A DNA stretch of 64,000 nt. Origin: Fervidobacterium nodosum Rt17-B1. Its GTDB lineage: Bacteria > Thermotogota > Thermotogae > Thermotogales > Fervidobacteriaceae. The stretch's first letter is position 1. Each line of letters opens with the position of its first letter. The translations under genes and the position numbers were made by a program. The stretch covers positions 1,054,001-1,118,000 of the forward strand of contig NC_009718.1 in NCBI RefSeq assembly GCF_000017545.1. The letters are read 5' to 3'. Under the pieces are notes generated by a model that saw only the letters and a program-made list of their open reading frames with translations, had not been told where the DNA came from and made no database searches. Positions 52,132-61,215 of the stretch are shown in pieces.

Positions 52132-52593
52132 ATGCGACATATGGCTTTGCTTGCTTTTCTAAGCATTATAGTTTTTCTTTTTTTACTAACACAGTATTTT
52201 CCATTAAAATATTATGACATAATTGTTCAAAATTGTAAGTCTTTAGATCCTTTACTTGTTATAAGTGTGATAAAAACTGAAAGTAGTTTTAGGGAAAATG
52301 CCGAATCAAGTTTAGGGGCTTATGGTTTGATGCAACTAATGCCTGAAACAGCGGAATGGCTAAATAAAAAGTTTAAAACAAATTATGATTATAAAATTCC
52401 AGAAGATAATATCGCTCTTGGCTGTTTGTATCTTAATTATCTTATGGAAAAAGACGGTGATATTTACAAAGCTCTCGTTCATTACAACACAGGACCGTAC
52501 GCATCAGATGAAATTAAAAACGACGCTGGTGAAAGATATATAAAAAAAGTTATGAGAAACTATAAGCTTTATAAATTCTTATACAGGAGATGA
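52132..52593 (+). CDS. Soluble lytic transglycosylase-like protein
   Basis: A 153-residue SLT-fold protein with an N-terminal hydrophobic segment (ALLAFLSIIVFLFLLTQYF), either a signal peptide or anchor. The catalytic Glu is in VIKTESSFRENAE, followed by GLMQLMPETAEWL and LVHYNTGPY. It cleaves peptidoglycan glycan strands; such enzymes often go with pili or secretion systems, and the prepilin peptidase gene is directly upstream. Start ATG 52132 has GAGGG upstream. It overlaps the out-of-frame ATG at 52590 by four bases. Confidence 0.88.
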   Translation: MRHMALLAFLSIIVFLFLLTQYFPLKYYDIIVQNCKSLDPLLVISVIKTESSFRENAESSLGAYGLMQLMPETAEWLNKKFKTNYDYKIPEDNIALGCLYLNYLMEKDGDIYKALVHYNTGPYASDEIKNDAGERYIKKVMRNYKLYKFLYRR

Positions 52594-52598
52594 CCTGT

Positions 52599-54113
52599 AT
52601 GGTTGTTGTAACTTCCCAAGAAATGCGTGAATTAGAGAAATGTGCTATAGAAAAGTTTGAGATGACAGAAGAAATTCTCATGGAAAGAGCTGGTATTTCA
52701 ACTGTCCAAGCAATTTGGAACGAGTATGGTAGTCTATCAGAAAAAAACTTCGTTGTGATATGTGGCCCAGGTAACAATGGTGGCGATGGTTATGTAATAG
52801 CTCGTGATATACTGAATTATACAGAGGCAGTAAGGGTTATAACCTTAGGTGAACCCAAAACAGAAGTTTCAAAAATTAATAGAAATAGATTTCTCAAACA
52901 CGGTGGCATAATTTATAAATACGAAGAACTCGGATTAGAAAAAACTATTGAGATGATTTCAAGCGCAGACATCGTTATTGATGCAATATTTGGAACAGGA
53001 TTAAAAAGGGAAATAACGGATGAAAGTATAGCTAACTTGATTGAAGCGATAAACATTTATTCAAATTGCGTAGTATCTGTTGACATACCTTCAGGAATAG
53101 ACACTGATACAGGAGAAATTTTAGGTTCGGCCGTTCAAGCAACTATGACTGTCACTTTTGGATTTCCAAAGCCCGGTCATCTTCTCTTCCCGGGGAGAGA
53201 CCTAATAGGTAAGCTTAAAATTGCGAAAATAGGTATACCTTCCCAGACTTTTTTATCTGAATCATTCAAAAGATTTCTAATAACAGGTGAAAATTTAAAG
53301 AAACCTCTTCGACCAAGGTGGGCTCATAAAAAAAGCTTTGGTGAAGTGATAATAATAGGTGGTTCAAAACAGTATATCGGTGCTCCCGTGTTATCTGCGT
53401 TAGCGGCTCAGAAGACTGGCGCTGGGATGGTTAAAATTATAGGTCCTTCTGAAGTATGTGATATTGCCCTTAGCTATGATCCTTCTTTAATTTGCTACAG
53501 AATGGATTCGGTAAGTAAAGATTTCGTAAGCTCCGTTGTTAAGAACTGCTCGGAAAATTCTGTTATCGTTGTGGGTCCTGGATGGGGTCAAGATAATTTT
53601 GATGAAAAAATCAATATATTATCTTTTATTATAACTGAAATTCAAAATCCAGTTATTATTGATGCGGATGCGTTAAACATCCTATCATCAAATGTTGATA
53701 TATTAAAACAAAAAGAAATCACAAAAAGTATTTTACTAACTCCTCATCCCGGTGAGTTTTCCAGAATAACTAAACTTAGTACAAAGGAAGTTAAGGGAAA
53801 TTACACGCTCGCAGAGAGATTTTCTGAGGAATATCAAGTAATTACTGTACTAAAAGATGCAACAACAATTGTAACTGACGGCAACACAACATTCTTCAAC
53901 ATATCAGGTAACACATCTCTCGCCAAAGCCGGGAGTGGAGATATTCTTTCTGGAATTATTGGATCTTTAATATCTCAACATCTTGATCCACTTGAAGCGG
54001 TAAAGACAAGTGTGTACATTTTTGGGATAGCTGGTGAGATGATACAAGCGGAAGGCTTTAATAGTAGTTACGATGTCATTTCTAAATTACCAGAAGCATT
54101 TTCAAAAATTTAG
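52599..54113 (+). CDS. nnr: Bifunctional NAD(P)H-hydrate epimerase and dehydratase
   Basis: A 504-residue fusion repairing damaged NAD(P)H hydrates. The N-terminal YjeF_N epimerase domain (1-205) has ICGPGNNGGDGYVIARDI and VDIPSGIDTDTG. The C-terminal YjeF_C dehydratase domain (225-504) has VGPGWG, DADALNIL, LTPHPGEFSRI, and AKAGSGDILSGIIGSLI. Order and length match Thermotoga TM0922. The start is ATG 52599, nine bases after AGGAG, rather than ATG 52590, which abuts it. Confidence 0.95.
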   Translation: MVVVTSQEMRELEKCAIEKFEMTEEILMERAGISTVQAIWNEYGSLSEKNFVVICGPGNNGGDGYVIARDILNYTEAVRVITLGEPKTEVSKINRNRFLKHGGIIYKYEELGLEKTIEMISSADIVIDAIFGTGLKREITDESIANLIEAINIYSNCVVSVDIPSGIDTDTGEILGSAVQATMTVTFGFPKPGHLLFPGRDLIGKLKIAKIGIPSQTFLSESFKRFLITGENLKKPLRPRWAHKKSFGEVIIIGGSKQYIGAPVLSALAAQKTGAGMVKIIGPSEVCDIALSYDPSLICYRMDSVSKDFVSSVVKNCSENSVIVVGPGWGQDNFDEKINILSFIITEIQNPVIIDADALNILSSNVDILKQKEITKSILLTPHPGEFSRITKLSTKEVKGNYTLAERFSEEYQVITVLKDATTIVTDGNTTFFNISGNTSLAKAGSGDILSGIIGSLISQHLDPLEAVKTSVYIFGIAGEMIQAEGFNSSYDVISKLPEAFSKI

Positions 54114-54147
54114 AAAGCAAAGAAGAGGTTTTTGGGAGGGGTTTTAA

Positions 54148-56031
54148 GTGGCTATCGAAACGAATGATTTTAATAAGCCAACTGATGAATCTAGAGCTGT
54201 TGAGAAATTTATAAGGTTATTAATCGCAAATAATGAATTATCACTAGCCCGAAATATATTAGAAGCATTGGGTGAAAAATATATTTATTTACTATTCGAA
54301 TTGGAAGTCCAGGCGGGAAATTACAAAAGGGCTGTCGAAATATATAACTATCTTCCGAAAGATAAGCAACAAAATTATTTACATATTATACAACGTATCG
54401 AAAACGATGCCGAAAATGTTGCTGAGTCTATAGAAAAAATAATCAAAGAGTATGATCAGGAAAACTACGCAGTTTTTATCGCGGAAGTACAAAAATTGAA
54501 ACGAACTTATCCTCAAGTTGTTGAAGCAGTTGCTTTCGAATTACTTGCTGCAATAAGAAAAAATGACAAGAAAAGAATTAAATTACTTTCAGAATTACTT
54601 TATCAAATAGACAAATCTCACCCATTACTATCTCGAGTTAAGTCTGGAAAAAACTTAACACCTATTATTGGATCTGCTTTCTTGATTGTTCTTTTTGTAA
54701 TAGTACTCGCGAATTTATTAGTATCTGTCTTTTCGTTGACTAAATCTGGAAGCTTAGAACTATCCTCGTTGGATAATAAAATAACAAACATTTCAAAGTC
54801 AATTGAAAGTTTTTCTAATAAATCCAACCAAGAAATGAGGAATATATCTCAAACAATTGAAATTATAAAAACAAGCATCGAATATCTTGATAACAAAATC
54901 TCACAAATTCAACCTCAAACTTCTGAATCAAACAATGTAAGTTTAAAATCGATTAATGAACAATTCCAATTTATCTCTGAAAAAATCAATTCGCTTGAAA
55001 AAAGCATAAATAGTATAAAAATTTATTCAACCAATCAAACAAGCAACCAAAAAAATCAAGGTACTCAAACAAAAGAATATGTATACGATGAACAATTTAT
55101 CTTGGAAGTATCAAAGTCGCTAGTTGGAATCAAAAACGAAATGACTAAAATATACGAAAAAATACAAAATCAAACAAGCTCAAAAGATTATAGCCAAGAC
55201 TTCCAAATACTTAGAGAAAATATAAAGAATCTTTCAAGCAAAATCGATTCAATGAACCAAGTTGTACAAAATATGCAAAACACGCAAGAAAAAGCAGATT
55301 TATCATCTAAAATAGATGAGTTGAAGGCTGCTATCAACGAAATAAGAACAAATCAGCCTGAAGTTAAAAATATACAGGAGCAACTCAATATATTGATAGA
55401 CAGAATAAACAAACTTCAAGTAAACTCCTCGCAAAATGTACAATCAGCCTCACCTTCGATGAACATTGAGGATAAAATTAGTTCAATCGAATCACAGTTG
55501 CTGAAAATCATAGAATCATTAAATAACATAAAGGATTCTAAAACTACTGAGAGTGTAAAAATTGAAGATGTAACCCAAATAAAAAATTCAGTCGCTTCAC
55601 TAGGAGACACTGTATCAAAAATTGAAAAAGAGATATCGGAAATAAAAGAACAAATGAATAGAATCGAAAAAAGTCTTAGTGATTCCTCTAACGTTTCAAA
55701 ACCAACGAATCAAAGTACGCAAGTTCAAGTACAAAACAACAGTGTAAATATACAGGATATATTAAAAGAAACTAAAGACTTAAGAGAGATATTCCTAATT
55801 GGTTTGAGATATTACAACAATTCGCAATATGAAATCTCAAATGAAATAATGGCATATCTTAGAGATCAACTTGAGGGAATCGATATTTACTTTAAAGAAG
55901 ATGTTTTCTATTATGAGATTATGAGCAAATTAAAACTTGGAGATAAAAGCGCCGCATCAAAAATATATCAAAATTACAAAAAAGAGTATCCGTCGGGACA
56001 GTATATAAAAGAATTAGAACAATTTTTCTAA
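54148..56031 (+). CDS. Coiled-coil membrane-anchored protein with TPR-like ends
   Basis: A 627-residue protein: residues 1-165 helical and probably cytoplasmic, with TPR-like units (AGNYKRAVEIYNYLP); one membrane helix (residues 172-197, SAFLIVLFVIVLANLLV); a long heptad-rich coiled coil rich in Ser/Asn/Gln (200-525), containing IS-x2-ES-type repeats; and a C-terminal 90 residues resembling the TPR-like end of YbgF/CpoB (YYNNSQYEISNEIM, KLKLGDKSAASKIYQNYKKEYP). This suggests an envelope-spanning or tethering role, but no function is established. GTG start has GGGAGGGG upstream; it has its own unit gap of 34 bases from nnr. Confidence 0.75.
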   Translation: MAIETNDFNKPTDESRAVEKFIRLLIANNELSLARNILEALGEKYIYLLFELEVQAGNYKRAVEIYNYLPKDKQQNYLHIIQRIENDAENVAESIEKIIKEYDQENYAVFIAEVQKLKRTYPQVVEAVAFELLAAIRKNDKKRIKLLSELLYQIDKSHPLLSRVKSGKNLTPIIGSAFLIVLFVIVLANLLVSVFSLTKSGSLELSSLDNKITNISKSIESFSNKSNQEMRNISQTIEIIKTSIEYLDNKISQIQPQTSESNNVSLKSINEQFQFISEKINSLEKSINSIKIYSTNQTSNQKNQGTQTKEYVYDEQFILEVSKSLVGIKNEMTKIYEKIQNQTSSKDYSQDFQILRENIKNLSSKIDSMNQVVQNMQNTQEKADLSSKIDELKAAINEIRTNQPEVKNIQEQLNILIDRINKLQVNSSQNVQSASPSMNIEDKISSIESQLLKIIESLNNIKDSKTTESVKIEDVTQIKNSVASLGDTVSKIEKEISEIKEQMNRIEKSLSDSSNVSKPTNQSTQVQVQNNSVNIQDILKETKDLREIFLIGLRYYNNSQYEISNEIMAYLRDQLEGIDIYFKEDVFYYEIMSKLKLGDKSAASKIYQNYKKEYPSGQYIKELEQFF

Positions 56032-56082
56032 TTTTGACAATTCAAATCTAAAAGACTTGAGATTTTTTGTGAGGTGTTAATT

Positions 56083-57021
56083 TTGATAGAGCTTTTTAAC
56101 AAAGAGGTAAAACCCGCTTTTTCTGAATATTTCCCATTAAATTGGCAAGAGATATTTGGTAATAAAAATGGAATTATCGTTGAAATAGGCTTCGGTGGTG
56201 GCGAATATTTGCAAAGTTACGCCTCACATTATCCAGAAAAAAACTTTGTAGGTTTTGAAGTTTCCATAACCTCAATGAAAAAAGCAAATAACAGACTTAA
56301 AGAGTTTCCAAATGTTAGATTAATCATAGCCGATGCAAGATTTGGAATGCGTGAGTTTTTTGGTCCAAAATCTGTCGAGAAGGTCATTATGAATTTCCCA
56401 ATTCCTTGGGATAAAAAGTCCCATGAAAGAAGAAGAGTCATAATTCCTGAGTTTTTTGATACGCTTGCCAACATTCTCGATGATGGAGGAATATTCGAAT
56501 TAGCAACAGATGTTGAGTGGTACGCTAAACAAACAATTGAAATTGCTACCGAAAAAGGATATTTCGAGTTAGAAAGTTTTGTGGAAAATTCTGACAGAGA
56601 AATTAAAACGCGCTACGAACAAAAATGGATAAAATACGGAAGGAATATTTATTTGCTAAGACTGAAAAAAATAAAGCACATAGAAGTTGAAAGATTGATT
56701 GGAGGTATTCATGAAATGCCCCACGAAAAAGTTAGAATAAATGAAGAAAAATTTAAGGAATTACATGGAAAAATTTTTAAGGAAAATGCATCTGTCGTGG
56801 TTGTTAAAGGTATTTACAAATCGACATCAAACGATGCCTATTTGATAAAAGTAATATCATCGGATAAAGATTTTCAACAACATTATTACTTAGTCGCTTA
56901 CCCAGAAGAAGATAGAAATTCAAACTGGATAATAAAGTTAGATAGCTCATCAAATCCTTATCGAACACCAGCTGTAAAATTCTCTGTCAAGGCAATAGCC
57001 GAATTTTTGGAAGGAAATTAA
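56083..57021 (+). CDS. trmB: tRNA (guanine-N7)-methyltransferase TrmB with C-terminal extension
   Basis: A 312-residue enzyme methylating G46 of tRNA. The SAM-binding core is IVEIGFGGGEYLQSYA and the catalytic region VIMNFPIPWDKKSHERRR, with TDVEWYAKQ and the TRYEQKW end. It is about 100 residues longer than E. coli TrmB: residues 215-312 form an extra C-terminal domain (PHEKVRINEEKFKELHGKIF onward), as is known from some thermophilic bacteria. The start is TTG 56083, six bases after GAGGTG. Confidence 0.92.
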   Translation: MIELFNKEVKPAFSEYFPLNWQEIFGNKNGIIVEIGFGGGEYLQSYASHYPEKNFVGFEVSITSMKKANNRLKEFPNVRLIIADARFGMREFFGPKSVEKVIMNFPIPWDKKSHERRRVIIPEFFDTLANILDDGGIFELATDVEWYAKQTIEIATEKGYFELESFVENSDREIKTRYEQKWIKYGRNIYLLRLKKIKHIEVERLIGGIHEMPHEKVRINEEKFKELHGKIFKENASVVVVKGIYKSTSNDAYLIKVISSDKDFQQHYYLVAYPEEDRNSNWIIKLDSSSNPYRTPAVKFSVKAIAEFLEGN

Positions 57022-57059
57022 ACAATAAATTAAACGTTTTAACAAACAGAGGTGACTCC

Positions 57060-58049
57060 ATGCGATATTTTATTTTAGGTGCTGGAAGCTGGGGTTGTAC
57101 AATCGCACAATTACTTAAAGAAAATGGTCATGACGTTCTTTTATGGGCACATACCAACGAGCTTGCCCAAAAGTTAAATACATCGAAAACTATGCCACAC
57201 ATAGACGCTAATTTAGATGTATATGTAACCAGTGATATCTCCATTGGCAAAGAGTTCGATGTCATTGTAATAGCAACACCGACGCAGTTTATAAGAAATG
57301 TACTAAAGATGATTGATTATAAACCAAGTATTGTACTGAATCTTTCTAAAGGAATAGAGATAGCAACCGGAAAAAGAATATCTGAAATTGTGCATGAAAT
57401 TTTAGGTTGTGAATATGCTATTTTATCGGGTCCATCACATGCTGAAGAAGTTGCGAAAAAGCTTCCAACAGCTGTTGTTGTTGCTGGAAGTAACGCAGAA
57501 GTTTTCCAAAAAGAATTTTCAAATGAATATTTTAGAGTCTACACCCACGATGATGTAACTGGCATTGAACTCGCCGGTGCTTTAAAGAACGTTATAGCCA
57601 TCGCTGCCGGTATAGTAGATGGACTTGGAGGATGGGATAACGCAAAAGCTGCGCTTATTACACGCGGTTTGTACGAAATGATAAAATTTGGTATGCATTT
57701 TGATGCGAATCCATTAACGTTCATGGGACTTGCTGGATTAGGCGACTTGGTTGTTACATGTAATAGCAAACATAGTCGAAATAGACGCTATGGTGAAATG
57801 CTAACAAAAGAGTTTGACCCTATAAATTTACTACAAGCAAGTAAGGAAGTTGTTGAAGGAGCGTACACTTGCAAAGCAATAATCGAAAATTACGGTCACA
57901 AATTCGACCTTCCTATAATGAAGGAAGTCTATGAGGTAATTTACAATAAAAAGTCACCACTTGAATCTATAAAATCTTTGATGAATCGTACATTAAAAGT
58001 GGAGATGGAGGAAGTAAAAAAATGGCTGGAGAAAAATTTGAAAGATTAG
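57060..58049 (+). CDS. gpsA: Glycerol-3-phosphate dehydrogenase [NAD(P)+]
   Basis: A 329-residue dehydrogenase making sn-glycerol 3-phosphate from dihydroxyacetone phosphate for phospholipid synthesis. NAD-binding ILGAGSWGCTIAQLL starts the Rossmann domain. The catalytic Lys lies in GALKNVIAIAAGI, with GLAGLGDLVVTC and SRNRRYGEML downstream. ATG has AGAGGTG upstream. Its 3' end overlaps mazG by 28 bases. Confidence 0.95.
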   Translation: MRYFILGAGSWGCTIAQLLKENGHDVLLWAHTNELAQKLNTSKTMPHIDANLDVYVTSDISIGKEFDVIVIATPTQFIRNVLKMIDYKPSIVLNLSKGIEIATGKRISEIVHEILGCEYAILSGPSHAEEVAKKLPTAVVVAGSNAEVFQKEFSNEYFRVYTHDDVTGIELAGALKNVIAIAAGIVDGLGGWDNAKAALITRGLYEMIKFGMHFDANPLTFMGLAGLGDLVVTCNSKHSRNRRYGEMLTKEFDPINLLQASKEVVEGAYTCKAIIENYGHKFDLPIMKEVYEVIYNKKSPLESIKSLMNRTLKVEMEEVKKWLEKNLKD

Positions 58050-58777
58050 TCGAAATAATGGCTACACTTAGAGGAGAAAATGGCTGCGATTGGGATAAAG
58101 CTCAGACACATGAATCTTTAAAGCCATACCTTATCGAAGAAGCTTACGAAGTATTAAACGCAATAGATTTGAAAGATGATGAAGAGTTAAAAGAAGAATT
58201 AGGTGATGTACTGTTACAGGTTGTTTTTCACTCACAAATCGCGAAAGAACGTGGGGTTTTTAACATAGATGATGTTATAGACACCTTGAACGATAAGTTA
58301 GTAAGAAGACATCCGCACGTTTTTGGTGATGCTCAAGGTTATTCATATGCACGTTGGGAAGAAATAAAGGCAAAAGAAAAAGGTGAAAAGAAAAGAACAA
58401 GTATTGGAGATGTGAATCACGCGCTACCTGGATTATCACTTGCAAGAAGAGTCCAAGAAAACGCTGCTGGTGTTGGTTTTGACTGGACAAAAATTGAAGA
58501 CGTATGGAACAAGGTTCATGAAGAAATCGATGAACTTAAAAACGCAAAATCACCAGAAGAAGTTGAAGAAGAAGTCGGCGATTTGTTATTTGCCATAGTT
58601 AACTTATCAAGATTCTTAAATGTTGACCCCGAAACAGCCATTCGAAAGGCCACAGAGAAATTCATTAGCAGATTTGAAAAGATGGAAAAGTTAATCGAAA
58701 TGGATAATAAAAAAGTAGAAGAATTAAACCTCGAAGAACTTGACGAATATTGGAATAAAGTAAAAGAAAATAGATAA
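58022..58777 (+). CDS. mazG: Nucleoside triphosphate pyrophosphohydrolase MazG
   Basis: A 251-residue all-helical NTP pyrophosphatase with two MazG repeats: EEAYEVLNAI with ELKEELGDVLLQVVFHSQ, then EEIDELKNAK with VEEEVGDLLFAIVNLSRFL. The Glu/Asp metal site is present in both. It clears aberrant or excess NTPs and can lower ppGpp-related alarms. Start ATG follows GGAGG; it overlaps the end of gpsA by 28 bases. Confidence 0.93.
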   Translation: MAGEKFERLVEIMATLRGENGCDWDKAQTHESLKPYLIEEAYEVLNAIDLKDDEELKEELGDVLLQVVFHSQIAKERGVFNIDDVIDTLNDKLVRRHPHVFGDAQGYSYARWEEIKAKEKGEKKRTSIGDVNHALPGLSLARRVQENAAGVGFDWTKIEDVWNKVHEEIDELKNAKSPEEVEEEVGDLLFAIVNLSRFLNVDPETAIRKATEKFISRFEKMEKLIEMDNKKVEELNLEELDEYWNKVKENR

Positions 58778-58804
58778 AAAATCATCTAACCAGAGGTGGA
58801 ATAG

Positions 58805-59509
58805 GTGATAGTATACGGTAGGAATGTACTAAAAGAAATATTGACAAGCAACCACCCAGTAAAGTTAATTTACTTTTCGGATTCACACGATAAGGAACTA
58901 GATAAGTTAATTGAACAAGTAAAAGAAAGAAAATTACCGTACACCATAGCACCAAAAAATGTCTTAAAAAAACTCTGTGGTGAGGAAAAAAATCAAGGGG
59001 TTGTTATAGATATTGGCGATTTCCAATATGCTGACGAAAGCTACTTACCAGAAAACCCATTTATAGTTTTATTAGACCAAGTTCAAGATCCGCAAAATCT
59101 TGGAGCCATTGTTCGAACAGCTGTAGCCGCAGGTGTCAATATGGTTGTACTGACGAAAGATAATAGCGCACATGTTACGCCGGGTTCAATTAAAGCATCG
59201 GCTGGTACTATTTTTAGAATACCGATAGTTATAACCGTTAATCTCGCAAGATACATTGAGAAATTGAAAGATAAAGGTGTATGGATATACGGTGCCGACA
59301 TGCGTGGTAAACCACTTTGGGAAGTAAAACTTGAAAGACCTTTAGGCATTGTGTTTGGTAACGAGGGAAGTGGAATTAGACAACTTGTGAAAGAGTCCTG
59401 TGATGAACTTGTTTCAATACCGATGAAGACCCCTATAGATTCACTGAATGTCTCTGTAAGTGCTGGTATATTAATATACGAAGTACTTAGAAGAGAGATG
59501 GGTGGATGA
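58805..59509 (+). CDS. SpoU-family RNA 2'-O-methyltransferase, RlmB-like
   Basis: A 234-residue SPOUT methyltransferase. The N-terminal ribosome-binding part starts VYGRNVLKEIL. The knot motifs are LDQVQDPQNLGAIVRTA, GIVFGNEGSGI and SVSAGILIYEVLRR. Length and the N-terminal VYGRN pattern fit RlmB, which methylates G2251 of 23S rRNA, or a TrmH-like tRNA enzyme. GTG start at 58805 has GAGGTGG upstream. It overlaps the next gene by four bases (ATGA). Confidence 0.88.
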   Translation: MIVYGRNVLKEILTSNHPVKLIYFSDSHDKELDKLIEQVKERKLPYTIAPKNVLKKLCGEEKNQGVVIDIGDFQYADESYLPENPFIVLLDQVQDPQNLGAIVRTAVAAGVNMVVLTKDNSAHVTPGSIKASAGTIFRIPIVITVNLARYIEKLKDKGVWIYGADMRGKPLWEVKLERPLGIVFGNEGSGIRQLVKESCDELVSIPMKTPIDSLNVSVSAGILIYEVLRREMGG

Positions 59510-60072
59510 TAATTTTATCAGCAGAACCTTCATTTATCGATGAATACGAACCGGAAATTTTTATAACAACAACAATAAAAGGACACCATTTTGCTGTTCC
59601 TTACACTCTTTATTTCGACGGTTTGAAGCTCCATATATACCATTTCAAGGAATTGAAATACACAATCGATAAAAAGATAGATATAAAATATGATAAATAT
59701 ATATTCAGAATATTGATTGGTAATGAGATAGGCATCGCAGAAAATTACGTAAAATTACCGCCTGACATTTTCATCTGCTTTGACAAAACATCATATCCTT
59801 CAAAATATTTTTACAGAAAAGCCCAAATGTGGATTGGCGCACAAATTTCAAAAACAAATGTTTTTGGTCAAGTGATTTACACCAATGCGGTAAATAGAGT
59901 CTTGTTTTCCCCGAAAGCAGAAATTAACGAAGGAATAATTTTTGAAGGGACAACGCACGTTGTAATAGATGACTCATACTTCACTAAGCAAGAAAGCAAA
60001 AACAAACATACTATATGGCATGTGAAAAAATCGAAAGGAGAAAACAACAACGATAATGAAAAAGAAAAATGA
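59506..60072 (+). CDS. Hypothetical protein, beta-rich
   Basis: A 188-residue protein with no recognised family. It looks beta-strand rich (IFITTTIKGHHFAVPYTLYFDGL), with a Lys/Asn-rich tail, and shows no signal peptide or membrane segment. Codon and base use resemble its neighbours. It sits between two RNA-methyltransferase genes, overlapping the first by four bases and the second by 17, so it is translationally coupled with both and may serve RNA modification; this is inference from context. Confidence 0.7.
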   Translation: MIILSAEPSFIDEYEPEIFITTTIKGHHFAVPYTLYFDGLKLHIYHFKELKYTIDKKIDIKYDKYIFRILIGNEIGIAENYVKLPPDIFICFDKTSYPSKYFYRKAQMWIGAQISKTNVFGQVIYTNAVNRVLFSPKAEINEGIIFEGTTHVVIDDSYFTKQESKNKHTIWHVKKSKGENNNDNEKEK

Positions 60073-61189
60073 ATATATTCAAAACATACTTTCTAACAAT
60101 AGTAAAATGGGTGATACGACTTTTGTTGCGTTCTGTACATCAGGATTAGAAGGTGCTTTAGCTAATGAACTAAGAAAAAACAATTACAAAATAACATATT
60201 CCTCCTCCGGGAGGATATTTTTTACCGCCGATTTGAAAGATACCCCTTCCATAAATACTAAACTCAAAGCTGCAGATAGAATCGCTATACTCATTTCTCA
60301 ATTTTTCGCTGAAACATTCGATGAACTTTACGATAATATTCTGAAAAGTGGTGTAAAAGATTACGTTGAACCAAACGCGAAAATCACTATAGAGAAAATA
60401 AAGGTCACTAATTCAAAACTTAGTGCAACCGGGGCTATAGCGTCGGTTGTGAAAAAAGCTATCTTAGATAACATAAAGGGAAGTAACGAAACAGGTCCAG
60501 AATATCCATTTATAATTATCCTAAAGGATGATACGGTTTATCTATTACTCGATACGACTGGAAATATCGGTCTTCACAAAAGAGGGTACAGAATAAAAGC
60601 GAGTAAAGCTCCAATAAGAGAAACGATAGCGACTGGAGTAATAATCTTATCGCATTGGAATAGTGAAATTCCATTATTTGACCCATTCTGTGGCAGTGGG
60701 ACGATACCAATCGAAGCCGCAATATTAGAAGTCCCAAATATTTCAAGAAAGTACGTTTCAGAAAATTGGAAAATATTAAAGAAAGAATGGGAAATAATAA
60801 AAAAGAATAATGGAAAAAACATTAAGACTGAAAATAAAAAAATATACGCATCAGACGTAGATTGTCAAGTGATAAATATCGCAAAAGAAAACTACAATAG
60901 AGCAAAAAAATTATTTAACATCAACACAAATATAGATTTCAAATGTACCGACTTCAGAAAACTTCCTGTCTTTAATGAACCTGCTTATGTGATTTCAAAC
61001 CTACCATACGGTCAAAGAATAGAGGTGGATATTCTTAAAGAAATAAAAATATTAAGAGAAAAATTTCCAAAAGGAAAATTTTATTTAATCCATCCATCTG
61101 AAGATTTTGAAAAATACTTTGGCAAAGCAACAAAAAAATTTAAATTCCAAAATAGTGGAATATGGACATATCTGTATATGTACTATTGA
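60056..61189 (+). CDS. THUMP-domain RNA methyltransferase, RlmL/TrmN-like
   Basis: A 377-residue methyltransferase. A THUMP RNA-binding domain lies at about 50-160 (VEPNAKITIEKIKV). The SAM-dependent domain has DPFCGSGTIPIEAA and the catalytic SNLPYGQRIEVD, a variant of the NPPY motif used for N2-guanine methylation. It resembles the YpsC/RlmL and TrmN group, so 23S or tRNA guanosine is the likely target but the site is unknown. It is in one unit with the upstream unknown gene. Confidence 0.87.
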   Translation: MKKKNEYIQNILSNNSKMGDTTFVAFCTSGLEGALANELRKNNYKITYSSSGRIFFTADLKDTPSINTKLKAADRIAILISQFFAETFDELYDNILKSGVKDYVEPNAKITIEKIKVTNSKLSATGAIASVVKKAILDNIKGSNETGPEYPFIIILKDDTVYLLLDTTGNIGLHKRGYRIKASKAPIRETIATGVIILSHWNSEIPLFDPFCGSGTIPIEAAILEVPNISRKYVSENWKILKKEWEIIKKNNGKNIKTENKKIYASDVDCQVINIAKENYNRAKKLFNINTNIDFKCTDFRKLPVFNEPAYVISNLPYGQRIEVDILKEIKILREKFPKGKFYLIHPSEDFEKYFGKATKKFKFQNSGIWTYLYMYY

Positions 61190-61215
61190 AACTTTTAATC
61201 ATAGAGAGGTGAAAT

